From the NCBI GenBank assembly GCA_964567745.1, contig CAZMNY010000069.1, positions 1-17,168 of the forward strand: a stretch of DNA of 17,168 bases, given 5' to 3'. This DNA comes from CAZMNY01 sp964567745. GTDB lineage: Bacteria > Planctomycetota > Planctomycetia > Pirellulales > Pirellulaceae. Positions 5,709 to 14,496 of the stretch are shown in pieces. A model generated the notes under the pieces. That model was not told the origin of the DNA. It was given only the letters and a program-made list of their open reading frames with translations, and ran no database searches. The position numbers and the translations under genes were made by a program. How positions within the stretch are numbered: position 1 is the first letter of the stretch; each line of letters starts with the position of its first letter.

Positions 5709-6338
5709 TCAGTCGCTAATCGATCGCAGCACGCTGGGTCGACGAAGCGTAATCTCACTGTTCGAATTGTTGGCTCCCGCGCCAACTCGAACGGGAATAA
5801 CGCGACTTGATTCGCGGCCGTAGTCGCTTGCCGTGTCGGCAGGCAAGGGCGCTTCGGTCGGCTGGGCTTTGGCCTTGTCGCCGCCGTTCCTATCGACACT
5901 CCAAGTAACCTTGCACGACGAACATTCATATTCGTGCTTGCGAAGGACTTTGACGTAGCGAACTCGTCCGCACTTGGCCGGCGTCTGGCAATTCGCGTCG
6001 GGGCACTTGCCCTTGCCGCCACAGTTCTTTCCGGAGCATCCTTTGCCGTCTTTGCCGGCTCGTTTCGCCTGACAGCCTTTGTCCTGACAGCTCGCGCCGT
6101 CACACTTGCCGTTGCATTTTTGCCAGGGAAACGTGATCGCCGGAATGCAAATCGGTTTGCAATCCACCGCGAAGCAATGCTTTGTCGTTTTGGATTTGCT
6201 CACCGATGGGAAGCATGGTTCCGAGCAATGAGGGCAGGGCGACCAGCGCGTGCGAGAGTGGTTATGGCCGTCCGCGGCCACGGCGAGCTGCCCCAAAGTG
6301 GCTGTCATCGCCAACGCCATCAACATCATCAAACGCAT
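5709..6338 (-). CDS. Secreted cysteine-rich protein of unknown function
   Basis: From the ATG at 6336-6338 the protein has 209 residues. This start is preferred over an ATG 30 bases upstream because AGGAG (6347-6351) lies eight bases before it and because it begins directly with a signal peptide (MRLMMLMALAMTATLG, cleavage probably after AVA). The mature part has 17 cysteines, first as CPHCSEPC, then in a Gly/Lys-rich stretch of KC, GC and NC pairs (CNGKC, CSGKNC, GKCPDANC), and finally a CSSC pair in a conserved-looking segment. The last 60 residues are Cys-free and polar. The pattern suggests metal binding or many disulfides outside the cytoplasm, but I recognise no named family. It is transcribed separately from the downstream sugar genes, which run convergently. 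Confidence 0.75.
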   Translation of the reverse strand: MRLMMLMALAMTATLGQLAVAADGHNHSRTRWSPCPHCSEPCFPSVSKSKTTKHCFAVDCKPICIPAITFPWQKCNGKCDGASCQDKGCQAKRAGKDGKGCSGKNCGGKGKCPDANCQTPAKCGRVRYVKVLRKHEYECSSCKVTWSVDRNGGDKAKAQPTEAPLPADTASDYGRESSRVIPVRVGAGANNSNSEITLRRPSVLRSISD

Positions 6339-6516
6339 TGCCTTTGCTCCTGTCACGTGGACCCTCAAACTGTTATCGCATACTGATTATCGGCTCAGCA
6401 GTGCGGTTCCGATTGAGACGGAAATGCCGAGAATGATGGTTTCGGGTCTCACCGGAATCGTGTGATCGGCACGACCCGCAAAGATTGACATGAGCCAGGC
6501 ATCGATCAACGGCGCA

Positions 6517-6553
6517 AAAAAGCCCGCTTCTTCGGCGGGGAAGAAGCGGGCTG
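6517..6553 (-). terminator. Strong intrinsic terminator after the oxidoreductase gene
   Basis: On the minus strand a perfect 12-bp stem (AGCCCGCTTCTT with its complement, 6522-6533 and 6542-6553) encloses an 8-nt loop and is followed by a T-run (6517-6522). It lies 55 bases after the stop of the oxidoreductase gene. Confidence 0.92.
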
Positions 6554-6608
6554 GAGATGGCTGTGAATCGGCTTCTGAAAGCCCTTTCTAAACGTAGCCT
6601 AAACGGGT

Positions 6609-8057
6609 CTAAACGTTCTTCACGCTGGGGACTTCAAACCCTTCGGAGTTGGCGTCTTTGAGCAGAGCGTTTGCTTTCGCCGCGTGCTCGCCGACGTGCC
6701 GTTCCGTTTCGGGGTCGTAGGTCAACGTGGGACCAACAGTGTATTCCGCGCCGTCCTTGACGCCGACGCCTTTGTTCATGACTTCATGCAATCGCGTGAA
6801 GTGCTCGTGGGCGTCGGTGTTGTCGCCAAACTTGCCGGCCTTGGCATTGAACGGAACGGTCGAGCCGAGTCGATACGAGTTGTTCATCAAGTGGCCAAGC
6901 ACACAACCGTAGTGAGCGTCCTCGGCAGTGCCGTTGGCCATCTCCGGTTTGCCGGCTCGGCAAGCCGCGATGAACGCGCCCCAGTTTCCGCCCGGCGTGA
7001 CCTTGCCGTTGGGAATACTCAACTTGACTCCCGCCGACGAGCCTTTGCCGTAGTAGACTCCGCGAATGATCTTGCCGCCATCCTCAAAGTAGTACTCGTT
7101 CTCAACCTGACGTTGATATCCCTTGTAGTTCACGTTGCGAACGTTGAAGAAGCAATACTGACCATTCGGATACTCGGCCATGGCGAACATGGTGTTGGGA
7201 GTTTCGCCTTGATCGTCCCACTGGAATCGACCGCCGATCGCCATCACTCGAACGGGGTGAGTCTGATCTTTGTCGAGAGCCCATCGCGCGATGTCCAACT
7301 GGTGGGTGCCCTGGTTGTTGAGATCGCCGTTGCCGGTCTTCCAGAACCAGTGCCAGTTGTAATGCACAAAGTTGCCATGGTAGTCGTCGATCTGAGCCGG
7401 CCCTTTCCAGAGCGACCAATCGAGATTGCTAGGCGGCGCGCTCGTGCTCTTGTTACCGATACTGCCTCGAGGCTTGCAGCAGTACCCGTAGGAAATCTTG
7501 AGCTTGCCGAACTTGCCGGCTTGGATCTGCTCATGCAGTCCGGCAATCTTCGCATTGCTGCGACTTTGAGTTCCGTGTTGCACGACGACGCCATACTTCT
7601 TTTGAGCTTCCCAGGCCACACGTCCTTCTTCGACGTCGTGACTCATCGGCTTTTCGACATAAACGTGTTTGCCGGCTTGAGCAGCCCAAATCGTAATTAG
7701 CGAATGCCAGTGATTCGGCGTGGCGACCGAAATCGCATCGAGCGTCTTGTCGGCCAAAGCTTTGCGAACGTCGGCCACTCCCATGGGCTCCATCTTCCCT
7801 TTTGATTGCGACGCAACTCGCTTCAGCGCTCCATTGCGAACGTTCTCATCCGGATCGATCAGATACGCGATCTCGACATTCTCTTGACCCATCCAGCCGC
7901 CCATGTGCGACTTGCCGCGGCCATTGAGCCCGGCGACCGCGATTCGCAAGCGGTCATTGGCGCCAATCACACGACCGGACGCCTGAGTCCCCGCGAGAAT
8001 CAAGCCTACGCCTGCGGCGCTTCCTTGAACGAACTTTCGTCGATCAATCCGTGCCAT
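6609..8057 (-). CDS. Tat-exported Gfo/Idh/MocA-family oxidoreductase
   Basis: This 482-residue protein is NAD(P)-dependent by family, although the substrate is unknown. The start is the ATG at 8055-8057, preceded at five bases by GGAGGTG. The frame stays open 267 bases further upstream, but that stretch is not protein-like. Residues 6-10 are RRKFV, a twin-arginine motif followed by a hydrophobic segment, so the folded enzyme with its cofactor is probably exported. The Rossmann strand LRIAVAGLNGRGKS starts near residue 37. The family EKP motif is at 135-137 (VEKPMSH), and GTHQLDIARWA at 250-260 carries the usual catalytic-region His. Planctomycetes encode many such paralogs, commonly linked to carbohydrate or inositol metabolism. 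The gene has its own terminator, so it is probably monocistronic. Confidence 0.88.
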   Translation of the reverse strand: MARIDRRKFVQGSAAGVGLILAGTQASGRVIGANDRLRIAVAGLNGRGKSHMGGWMGQENVEIAYLIDPDENVRNGALKRVASQSKGKMEPMGVADVRKALADKTLDAISVATPNHWHSLITIWAAQAGKHVYVEKPMSHDVEEGRVAWEAQKKYGVVVQHGTQSRSNAKIAGLHEQIQAGKFGKLKISYGYCCKPRGSIGNKSTSAPPSNLDWSLWKGPAQIDDYHGNFVHYNWHWFWKTGNGDLNNQGTHQLDIARWALDKDQTHPVRVMAIGGRFQWDDQGETPNTMFAMAEYPNGQYCFFNVRNVNYKGYQRQVENEYYFEDGGKIIRGVYYGKGSSAGVKLSIPNGKVTPGGNWGAFIAACRAGKPEMANGTAEDAHYGCVLGHLMNNSYRLGSTVPFNAKAGKFGDNTDAHEHFTRLHEVMNKGVGVKDGAEYTVGPTLTYDPETERHVGEHAAKANALLKDANSEGFEVPSVKNV

Positions 8058-8062
8058 CGTCG

Positions 8063-8069
8063 CACCTCC
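8063..8069 (-). promoter_or_regulatory. Shine-Dalgarno sequence fixing the oxidoreductase start
   Basis: GGAGGTG on the minus strand lies five bases before the ATG at 8057. It rules out the longer open frame that continues to 8324. Confidence 0.85.
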
Positions 8070-8128
8070 AAAAACTGAGTGTGGGTCAATGCCTTTTATG
8101 GGCAAATGCTTGGTCCTGATGACCACTG

Positions 8129-8134
8129 AGTATA
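8129..8134 (-). promoter_or_regulatory. Possible -10 box for the oxidoreductase gene
   Basis: TATACT on the minus strand matches five of six -10 consensus bases and lies about 70 bases upstream of the start. No good -35 box is found at the normal spacing, so this is tentative. Confidence 0.3.
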
Positions 8135-8268
8135 CGCGGAATCGCTTGAGAAAGGAAAAACGGGCTCTCGAAAGAGTCGCCCGGCTCGCCAGAGCTGAAG
8201 TCATTGCTAGCTGGGGCAATTGTTGGGGAACTTTGCGGGTTAAGTAAAGTTGTACGATTTTGCGGGCG

Positions 8269-8315
8269 AAGAAAGGAGGTAAGGCGAACTCCTTCGTCCT
8301 CGTCTCCTTTTTCTT
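8269..8315 (+). promoter_or_regulatory. Purine/pyrimidine hairpin in the channel gene leader
   Basis: AAGAAAGGAG (8269-8278) pairs with CTCCTTT...CTT (8304-8315) with a 2-nt bulge, around a 25-nt loop. The 5' arm contains AAAGGAGGT, a near-perfect anti-SD complement, yet no start codon follows at ribosome-binding distance. It lies 24 bases before the channel start codon. Confidence 0.4.
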
Positions 8316-8339
8316 GGCTGGCAATTAAGGGCTGATGTG

Positions 8340-11300
8340 ATGCAAAAACTGAGATGGAGCTTCGGGGGGTTTGCCATCTTGCTTTGGTGCCAAGCGACAC
8401 TGTTCGCACAAGGCGATGGCGCCGCGGGCGAGCGTCTGGCGCCGAGCCAACGCTCTCGGTATTCCTTCCCGCCGCTGCGATCCGCCGAGAAACCGGACCA
8501 GGCCAATGGTGCTCAAGCGACTTCGCAACCCACCGACCATCGACTTCAATCCCCAGCCGGTCAGGCAGAGACAGACTCGCGCTACAGCCCGCGTCGTTCG
8601 AGTCCGCCGAACTTGTTGCGAAACGCGCCGCCTGCGCCCATTGTCTCGTCCGATTCACTTCGACATCGCCCAACAGGAGACGCGGCAAGCAGCGGTCAGC
8701 TCAACTCAGGTCAGCCCCACTACGGGCAACCTGTTTATGGTCAACCTGGCACTGGTCAACTTGGCACAATTCAGCCTTCGATCCCAACCGATCGCTCGGC
8801 CACAGCGCCAGGCGGCGCGAGCGGTTTTCGCTTCCCGCCGTTGAGGCAGACAGCCTCCGACGCAGCGCAGGCTCAACCTGCTCCATCCGCGTTACCTCCA
8901 TCCACGTCGCGTCCATCGACATTGCCTCCAAGTCGTCGGCGGCTGCGAACAACAACTCCGCCCAATCCGCCCTCTGCAAATTGGCCGGGGCAAGGCATCA
9001 ATGATCCGTCGCCGTCGCGATATTCCACACCAACGCCACAAGGTTCGGAATCACCTGCGCAGCCGACTCCGAAGAACCCCACGGCTGAAAACAGCGCCGG
9101 TTCGACGACTACGTCCAAACCATCATCCGAACCGCCCGCGCCGCCGCGCGATGCGGGCTCGACGCGCGAACCCGCCGTCGATCCGTCCGAGCCAACCGCC
9201 GAGTCGAGTCAGGCTGACGCCGAGACGCAAACGATCGAGGCGATGTTTGAGCCGCAGACGCCGGTTTCCGCGGAAGCGATCCGCGCTTTTCGCGAGCGTG
9301 TGTTGGCAGCGGAAGGTGTTAAAGACTCACAGAGAGAAGAGTATCTAAACAAACTCGACCGAGCCTTAGACGCTCTGTCGACGGCGGAGAAATACCGAGC
9401 CGCTGAAGAATCTTATCGGAAAGAGACGGCCTTGGCCCCGGTGCAGACGGAAGCGGCTCGCCAGCAACTCGCGACGCCGCTCCCTCCTGCCCCAACTCAG
9501 TCAAACGACGACGACATAGCTGCACTCGAACGCCATTCGGCCAAACTCGACCGGTTGGCAAACGAGTTGAAACGAGAAGTGAATCAACTGCAAAACCGTC
9601 TGGCGCGACAACACGAACTGACTCGACTTCAAACGGCGACTCAAGACTTGACCACACAAGTCGAGGGACAGCTAAGACAGATCGGTTCGGCCGAGCTATC
9701 AGCCGGGCCGGCGATGGAGATGATTGAAGCCAAGGCCAGCCTGCAGGCGCTGCGAGCCCAAGCGGAGATGCTGAACGCCGAGCAGGAGCGAAACGAAGCG
9801 ACCACAGAATTACTCGATTTGCAAACCAAACAGGCTCGCCGCGAGGCCATTTTGGCCGACAAGATTTCCACAGATGTGCGAGAGCGGCTCAAGTCCCTTC
9901 GTTCCGCCGAATCAAACCGACTGGCGGCCGAAACCAAACGCGTTCTCAGCGAAACTCATCCGGCAATTCGATCCTTCGCGGAGGCCAACGCGCAATTGGC
10001 CCTCAAACTCGCTCAGCTGGACGAAGACACGGCGAAGGCGAAAACGCAAACAACAACGTACGACGACTTGTCAAAATCGCTCCGCCAGGAATTCAAAGAG
10101 CTCGCGGACAAAATCGAAGTCGCCGAAATGTCGCCTGGAATCGGCGTCCTGCTTCGGAAGCGAAGAGGTCAACTTCCGAATGCGACGGAAGTACGCCTGA
10201 CCTCCGCTCAGACATCCAACGGAATCCATCAGGCTCGAGTTGAATCGTTGGAAATTCAGCACGATCGGACCTCTCTGGAAAACTTGGATGAAGCGACCGA
10301 CGCAGCGGTTGCTGAAGTCATTCGGCAGGGCGGAGGCGATCGCTCTCAATTCGCGCCCGACGTGTTGCGAAAGCGGATTCGAGCATTGTTGGCGTCGCGA
10401 CGCGACATGCTGGCTGACGCGCTGAGTCAATACGACAACTACTTGAATCAGTTGGGCGACTTGGAGATCAGTGCAAATCGCTTCGTTCAGGTCATTGAGC
10501 AATACGAAAAGTATGTTGACGAAAACGTCTTGTGGAGTCCCAGTATTGAGAGAATTAGAGTCGAAGATCTTCAGTCATCACGAGTGGCCGCAAGTTCGTT
10601 GCTGAGTTCGACTGAGTGGCGATCGATGGCGGAAGGCGTTGTCGACAACGCCTCGGCTCATCCGGCATTGAGTTTCGCGTTAGTGGGCGCGTGTTTCGCG
10701 CTTTACTTTTTCCGCCGTCGAATGCTGGCAAGATTGAAACGACTGGGCGAACAGGCCTCGGCGTCGCTGAGTTTGGTGCCGACGATTGAAGCGTTGGTCT
10801 TGACGTTGGGGCTCGCCGCCTTCGTTCCCGCGGTCATGTGGTGCGCCGGTTGGTGGTTGCGTACAAGCGGCGCCGGCTTGGCCGGTTCATTGGCTGTCGC
10901 ATTGCAAACAATGGCGATCGGCTGTTTAGTTGGCGAGCTATTCCGTCAAATCTGTCGTCCCAACGGCCTCGCGGAAAAGCACTTTGAATGGCCCGAATCG
11001 TTCAACAACGCGTTTTACAGCCGGCTGAGATGGATGATGTATCTCGCTCTGCCCACGCTGTTTGCCACGTCGTTCTTCCGCGTTTACGACGATGGGCGTT
11101 GGAACGAATCGGTTGGCCGCCTCGCGTTTCTTTCCGGCCTGTGCCTGCTTGCCTGCTACCTGCACTTCGCCATGCGGCCGAATCGAGGCGCGTTGCAAGT
11201 GGCCTTTCGCGACGTGGTGGGCGGATGGTTCGGCCGCTTGCGTTACCTGTGGTACGCCCTCGCGGTCGGCTTGCCCGTGAGTTTCGCGATTCTGCTCAGC

Positions 11301-12587
11301 GCCGGCTATTCGTACACGGTCGATCAGTTGCTGGTTCGAGTTATGTTGTCACTGGGGCTAATCTTCGCCGCTCTCTTGGCTCAATCGCTGTCGTCGCGAG
11401 CCCTCGTGGTTGGCTGGCTCCGGCTCGCTCGAATTCGCAGAAACCTCGCGGCCCTGCGCGGCGAGTCGCCCGACGACGATGCGACCGGCGAAAGCGATGC
11501 CGACAATACGGATCGGGTGAGCGAGCAACTGAGACAATTCACGCGAGCCGCAGCGGTGCTGACTTTGTGCATCGCGGGCTGGTTCACATGGGTCGGCATC
11601 GTGCCCGCCGTTCAGGCAATGGATGTCACGCTTTGGACGACGACATCGACCTCGGCTTCGCCTGTGACTCTCGGCGACGGCGCGACCGAATTGAAGATCC
11701 GGAACATCGAGATACCAATTCGACTGTCGAACGTCTTGGCCGCGGTGATTACGCTGATGACCACGTTCGCCGCCGCCAAGTCGTTGCCGGGACTGCTCGA
11801 ATTTGCGGTTGTCGGTCGACTGCCAATCGACCGCGGCGCGCGACATGCGATACTCATTATCAGTCGTTACGTCGCCACGTTGATCGGCTCCATTATCGCC
11901 TGCCGAATGATCGGCATGACTTGGTCGAGCGTACAATGGCTGGCCGCCGCCATGACGGTCGGCTTGGGCTTCGGTCTACAAGAGATTTTTGCGAATCTGG
12001 TTTCCGGCCTCATCATTCTCTTCGAACGACCTGTTCGGATCGGCGATCTCGTCACCGTAAACGGCACCACTGGGCGGGTAACACGCATGCAGATTCGAGC
12101 GACGACGATAACCGACTTTGATCGTCGCGAGTTGATTGTCCCGAACAAGAAGTTTATCACCGAGGACGTCGTCAACTGGACGCTATCCGATTCGATAACG
12201 CGAATGGTGATTGAAGTCGGCGTCGCCTACGACACCGACCCGAAAACGGCGCAAGACGTTCTGCTGCAAATCGCCAAGAAACATCCGCTCGTCTTGGAAG
12301 ACCCCGAGCCGACGGCCGTATTCACCTCGTTTGGGTCGAGCACGCTGGACCTCGAACTGCGCGCCTACCTGGGAAGTCGCGAAGATTTTTCGCTACTGCA
12401 AAACGAACTCAATACAGAGATCCAACGCCAGTTCGTCGAACACGGAATCGACATCGCGTTCCCTCAACAAGACATCCGAATTCGCGCCGTCGACTATTCC
12501 ATCGTGCAAAACGCTTCCGAGCATTCGGAGCATTCCGAGCAAACTCGAAGCGAAGCCAGTGACGATGGCCTGAGAAAATCGGCTTAG
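8340..12587 (+). CDS. Giant MscS-superfamily (MscK/KefA-like) mechanosensitive channel
   Basis: This 1415-residue protein should open under membrane tension to release solutes. The ATG at 8340 follows AAGGG by eight bases; a GTG at 8337 would add one residue. Residues 1-23 form a signal peptide ending LFA-QG. Residues about 25-300 are Pro/Ser/Thr-rich, with five tandem pentapeptides at 119-143. About 305-605 is Gln/Glu/Ala-rich coiled coil, as in the periplasmic part of MscK. About eleven membrane segments run from 774 onward. The pore helix and MscS beta domain start near residue 1202 (AAMTVGLGFGLQEIFANL, then FERPVRIGDLV and IVPNKKF). The C terminus ends with repeated Glu-His-Ser. MscS itself has about 286 residues and MscK about 1120; the excess is mainly the low-complexity region. 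Gating ligand and ion selectivity cannot be inferred. Confidence 0.9.
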   Translation: MQKLRWSFGGFAILLWCQATLFAQGDGAAGERLAPSQRSRYSFPPLRSAEKPDQANGAQATSQPTDHRLQSPAGQAETDSRYSPRRSSPPNLLRNAPPAPIVSSDSLRHRPTGDAASSGQLNSGQPHYGQPVYGQPGTGQLGTIQPSIPTDRSATAPGGASGFRFPPLRQTASDAAQAQPAPSALPPSTSRPSTLPPSRRRLRTTTPPNPPSANWPGQGINDPSPSRYSTPTPQGSESPAQPTPKNPTAENSAGSTTTSKPSSEPPAPPRDAGSTREPAVDPSEPTAESSQADAETQTIEAMFEPQTPVSAEAIRAFRERVLAAEGVKDSQREEYLNKLDRALDALSTAEKYRAAEESYRKETALAPVQTEAARQQLATPLPPAPTQSNDDDIAALERHSAKLDRLANELKREVNQLQNRLARQHELTRLQTATQDLTTQVEGQLRQIGSAELSAGPAMEMIEAKASLQALRAQAEMLNAEQERNEATTELLDLQTKQARREAILADKISTDVRERLKSLRSAESNRLAAETKRVLSETHPAIRSFAEANAQLALKLAQLDEDTAKAKTQTTTYDDLSKSLRQEFKELADKIEVAEMSPGIGVLLRKRRGQLPNATEVRLTSAQTSNGIHQARVESLEIQHDRTSLENLDEATDAAVAEVIRQGGGDRSQFAPDVLRKRIRALLASRRDMLADALSQYDNYLNQLGDLEISANRFVQVIEQYEKYVDENVLWSPSIERIRVEDLQSSRVAASSLLSSTEWRSMAEGVVDNASAHPALSFALVGACFALYFFRRRMLARLKRLGEQASASLSLVPTIEALVLTLGLAAFVPAVMWCAGWWLRTSGAGLAGSLAVALQTMAIGCLVGELFRQICRPNGLAEKHFEWPESFNNAFYSRLRWMMYLALPTLFATSFFRVYDDGRWNESVGRLAFLSGLCLLACYLHFAMRPNRGALQVAFRDVVGGWFGRLRYLWYALAVGLPVSFAILLSAGYSYTVDQLLVRVMLSLGLIFAALLAQSLSSRALVVGWLRLARIRRNLAALRGESPDDDATGESDADNTDRVSEQLRQFTRAAAVLTLCIAGWFTWVGIVPAVQAMDVTLWTTTSTSASPVTLGDGATELKIRNIEIPIRLSNVLAAVITLMTTFAAAKSLPGLLEFAVVGRLPIDRGARHAILIISRYVATLIGSIIACRMIGMTWSSVQWLAAAMTVGLGFGLQEIFANLVSGLIILFERPVRIGDLVTVNGTTGRVTRMQIRATTITDFDRRELIVPNKKFITEDVVNWTLSDSITRMVIEVGVAYDTDPKTAQDVLLQIAKKHPLVLEDPEPTAVFTSFGSSTLDLELRAYLGSREDFSLLQNELNTEIQRQFVEHGIDIAFPQQDIRIRAVDYSIVQNASEHSEHSEQTRSEASDDGLRKSA
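8694..8768 (+). repeat. Five in-frame 15-bp repeats coding GQ(P/L)xx pentapeptides
   Basis: The channel gene reads GQLNS, GQPHY, GQPVY, GQPGT, GQLGT without interruption. The nucleotide copies have diverged but keep a GGTCA or GGGCA start. The stretch lies in the disordered part exposed outside the cytoplasmic membrane. Confidence 0.8.
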
Positions 12588-12604
12588 TCGCGCAGAAACG
12601 CGAC
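12587..12604 (+). terminator. Hairpin at the end of the channel gene
   Basis: GTCGCG (12587-12592) pairs perfectly with CGCGAC (12599-12604) around CAGAAA. The stem begins with the last base of the channel stop codon. No T-run follows, so it is a weak candidate. Confidence 0.35.
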
Positions 12605-12684
12605 GAGCGAGACGGACATCACTCTCTGAGACGATTCGCATCACTGGCGACCGGCAGGACGGCGCACTGAAACGGACGCTCGCG

Positions 12685-14229
12685 TTACGCGGCGATTCGT
12701 TTGCGACGAGGGAACCAGACTTCGCCGAGCACCGAGAGGGCGATGCGATCTTCCAGGTTCGGGCGGAAGATCGTCAACAGCAAGAGCGGCAGGAACCAAC
12801 CCATGTAGAGTCCGCCGCCGAATCCGTGCCAGAACTGAGTGGCGACCATGACCGCGCAGGAGCAACTGATTAGGGTGCCGAGGTTCTTTTGGGCGGGCCA
12901 AATGGCGAGCGTGCTGATGATGCCCACAAACAGGGCCAACACCGGCACTCGATACCACGGATTCCAGCCGAGCCCCCACACGCCTTGCAGACCTTCGGTG
13001 AGTGGGAACCAAACGCCGAACATGGTTCGCAAGTGCGATAGAAACTCGGCGCCGCTGGAAGTCTTAAGCAGCAGCAATGCGATCAGCACGGCAAGCATGG
13101 ACAGAACGCCGCCGAGAAAACGGCCGAGACCGCGCTGCCAGTAGAAGCTGATCCAAAGCGGTAGCAGGAAGAGCGGATAATAGTAGCAGCCCATTGCGAG
13201 GCCCAAGAACACGCCAGCCGTGGCCGGGCGCCGATAAAACACGACAGCCCACACCAACAAGGCAGCGGGGATACTGTGTTCAATATGGCCCGTCATTTGA
13301 GCCGTATAGGGAAGCATCAAGTATAAGGTCGCGGCGCCAATGCCCGTCCTCATGCTGTCGAAGTGACGATAGCCGACCGTTGCGATTCCTAACACGATGG
13401 CCAGGTGCGACATGATGGCGATGCAGCGTGCAGCGGTGACAAGCGCGCCGTTTCCACCAGTGTCAGCCGTAATGACGGGTCCGGTCACAACCTCTGGAGT
13501 TGAACCCGGCCCAATCTCGCTCGGCTCGTTGTCGGCCGAAGTCTCCGCCGGCTTGGTCTCCACGATGTCGTGAGTCAGCGGAGTCGTGGGAATCTGCGGG
13601 AACAACATCAACAGGATGTAGCCAGGTTGGCGTCCCGCAATTTCGCCGCCAGAATTCAACTCGGCTCGATCCTTGAGCGTCTCGGCCACCTGCACTTCGG
13701 TCTTGGTGGGCGGGTCGACTGGCGAGCTGGCGACAACGTTGGCCATCAAGAAAACAAATAGAGACACACAGATAAACGTCAATCCGCCTGCGCTCAAGTT
13801 GGGTTCGAGCAAGGGTCTGCGAACCATGTTCGGATCGACGAGCAAGCGAATGACCAGCAGCGCATTGATCACAATCAGCCAGACGAACCCGCTAAATTCG
13901 ACCTCGCGCATTTCGCTACGCCTTGCGCGCAGAGCAACTAACTCGGCCGGCTCGGCCATGTCCTCCGTGGCGGTCTCCCAGTCGAATGATTTGGCGAAGT
14001 CAACGATTGCCGCATTCTCAACGCCAGTCGCCAGCACACGGCGTTGTTCAAGACGTCCGTAATAGACCAAGAGCAGCCCGGGCGCAAGGAGAATCAACAA
14101 CACCAGGTCGAGATTGCGCATGCTCCAAAAGCGGTTGAACTTGAAGAACAAACCGAGCGAGAGCAACGAGGACAAGTAGACCCAGGTCGTCGGGTCGACT
14201 CGCTCGTAGTTAAACAGATATTCGCTCAT
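12685..14229 (-). CDS. Multi-spanning membrane protein, possibly GT-C glycosyltransferase-like
   Basis: This 514-residue protein has about eleven or twelve hydrophobic segments. The N terminus (residues 1-60) contains two of them, then comes a soluble stretch with many charged residues around 65-105. A second polar, Pro/Thr/Glu-rich loop of roughly 100 residues (about 170-270) is probably extracytoplasmic. The C-terminal half is a run of membrane helices including AATLYLMLPYTAQMTGHIEHS and GLAMGCYYYPLFLLPLW, reminiscent of polyprenol-dependent GT-C/GT87 mannosyltransferases. I cannot identify a catalytic Asp pair with confidence, so the enzymatic role is only a suggestion. The ATG at 14227-14229 has no strong Shine-Dalgarno sequence. 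The gene is convergent with the channel gene, 97 bases apart. Confidence 0.75.
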   Translation of the reverse strand: MSEYLFNYERVDPTTWVYLSSLLSLGLFFKFNRFWSMRNLDLVLLILLAPGLLLVYYGRLEQRRVLATGVENAAIVDFAKSFDWETATEDMAEPAELVALRARRSEMREVEFSGFVWLIVINALLVIRLLVDPNMVRRPLLEPNLSAGGLTFICVSLFVFLMANVVASSPVDPPTKTEVQVAETLKDRAELNSGGEIAGRQPGYILLMLFPQIPTTPLTHDIVETKPAETSADNEPSEIGPGSTPEVVTGPVITADTGGNGALVTAARCIAIMSHLAIVLGIATVGYRHFDSMRTGIGAATLYLMLPYTAQMTGHIEHSIPAALLVWAVVFYRRPATAGVFLGLAMGCYYYPLFLLPLWISFYWQRGLGRFLGGVLSMLAVLIALLLLKTSSGAEFLSHLRTMFGVWFPLTEGLQGVWGLGWNPWYRVPVLALFVGIISTLAIWPAQKNLGTLISCSCAVMVATQFWHGFGGGLYMGWFLPLLLLTIFRPNLEDRIALSVLGEVWFPRRKRIAA

Positions 14230-14349
14230 TCGAAATGAGATCCAAGATAGCGCATACGTGTTCTCTCAAGATACGCGACGAGCCCTATATTTCAAGGTTC
14301 CACAAGAGGAAAACCAGCCCCGATCGCACATGACAGCCGCGACAATCGG

Positions 14350-14355
14350 TATAAT
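14350..14355 (+). promoter_or_regulatory. Possible -10 box ahead of the deacylase gene
   Basis: A consensus TATAAT lies 142 bases before the GTG start of the deacylase gene. The nearest -35-like hexamer, ATGACA at 14330-14335, leaves only a 14-bp spacer, so the promoter is weak or uses another factor. Confidence 0.35.
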
Positions 14356-14496
14356 TCGCCGACATTAACAGCGGCCTCTCCCGTTTTCGGGCCGAGACCG
14401 CAGCGGCCTGAGGGGCTCATGGCGATGTGTTCCCGCCGTCCGAGCATGTGATTCGCCACGCTAAAGAGAAGCGCTCGACTTCCAACAGGTGCCACC

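Noticed and set aside
6684..7700. 338-residue open frame opposite the oxidoreductase gene
   Set aside because: It lies wholly antisense to a gene with clear family motifs and shows no domain, signal or ribosome site; it is a codon-bias shadow.
8058..8324. N-terminal extension of the oxidoreductase frame by 89 residues
   Set aside because: A Tat signal and a GGAGGTG ribosome site mark the start at 8057; the upstream stretch is not protein-like and holds the promoter region.
10988..12121. 377-residue open frame inside the channel gene
   Set aside because: It is Arg-rich, without membrane or domain signature, and overlaps the conserved MscS core in another frame.
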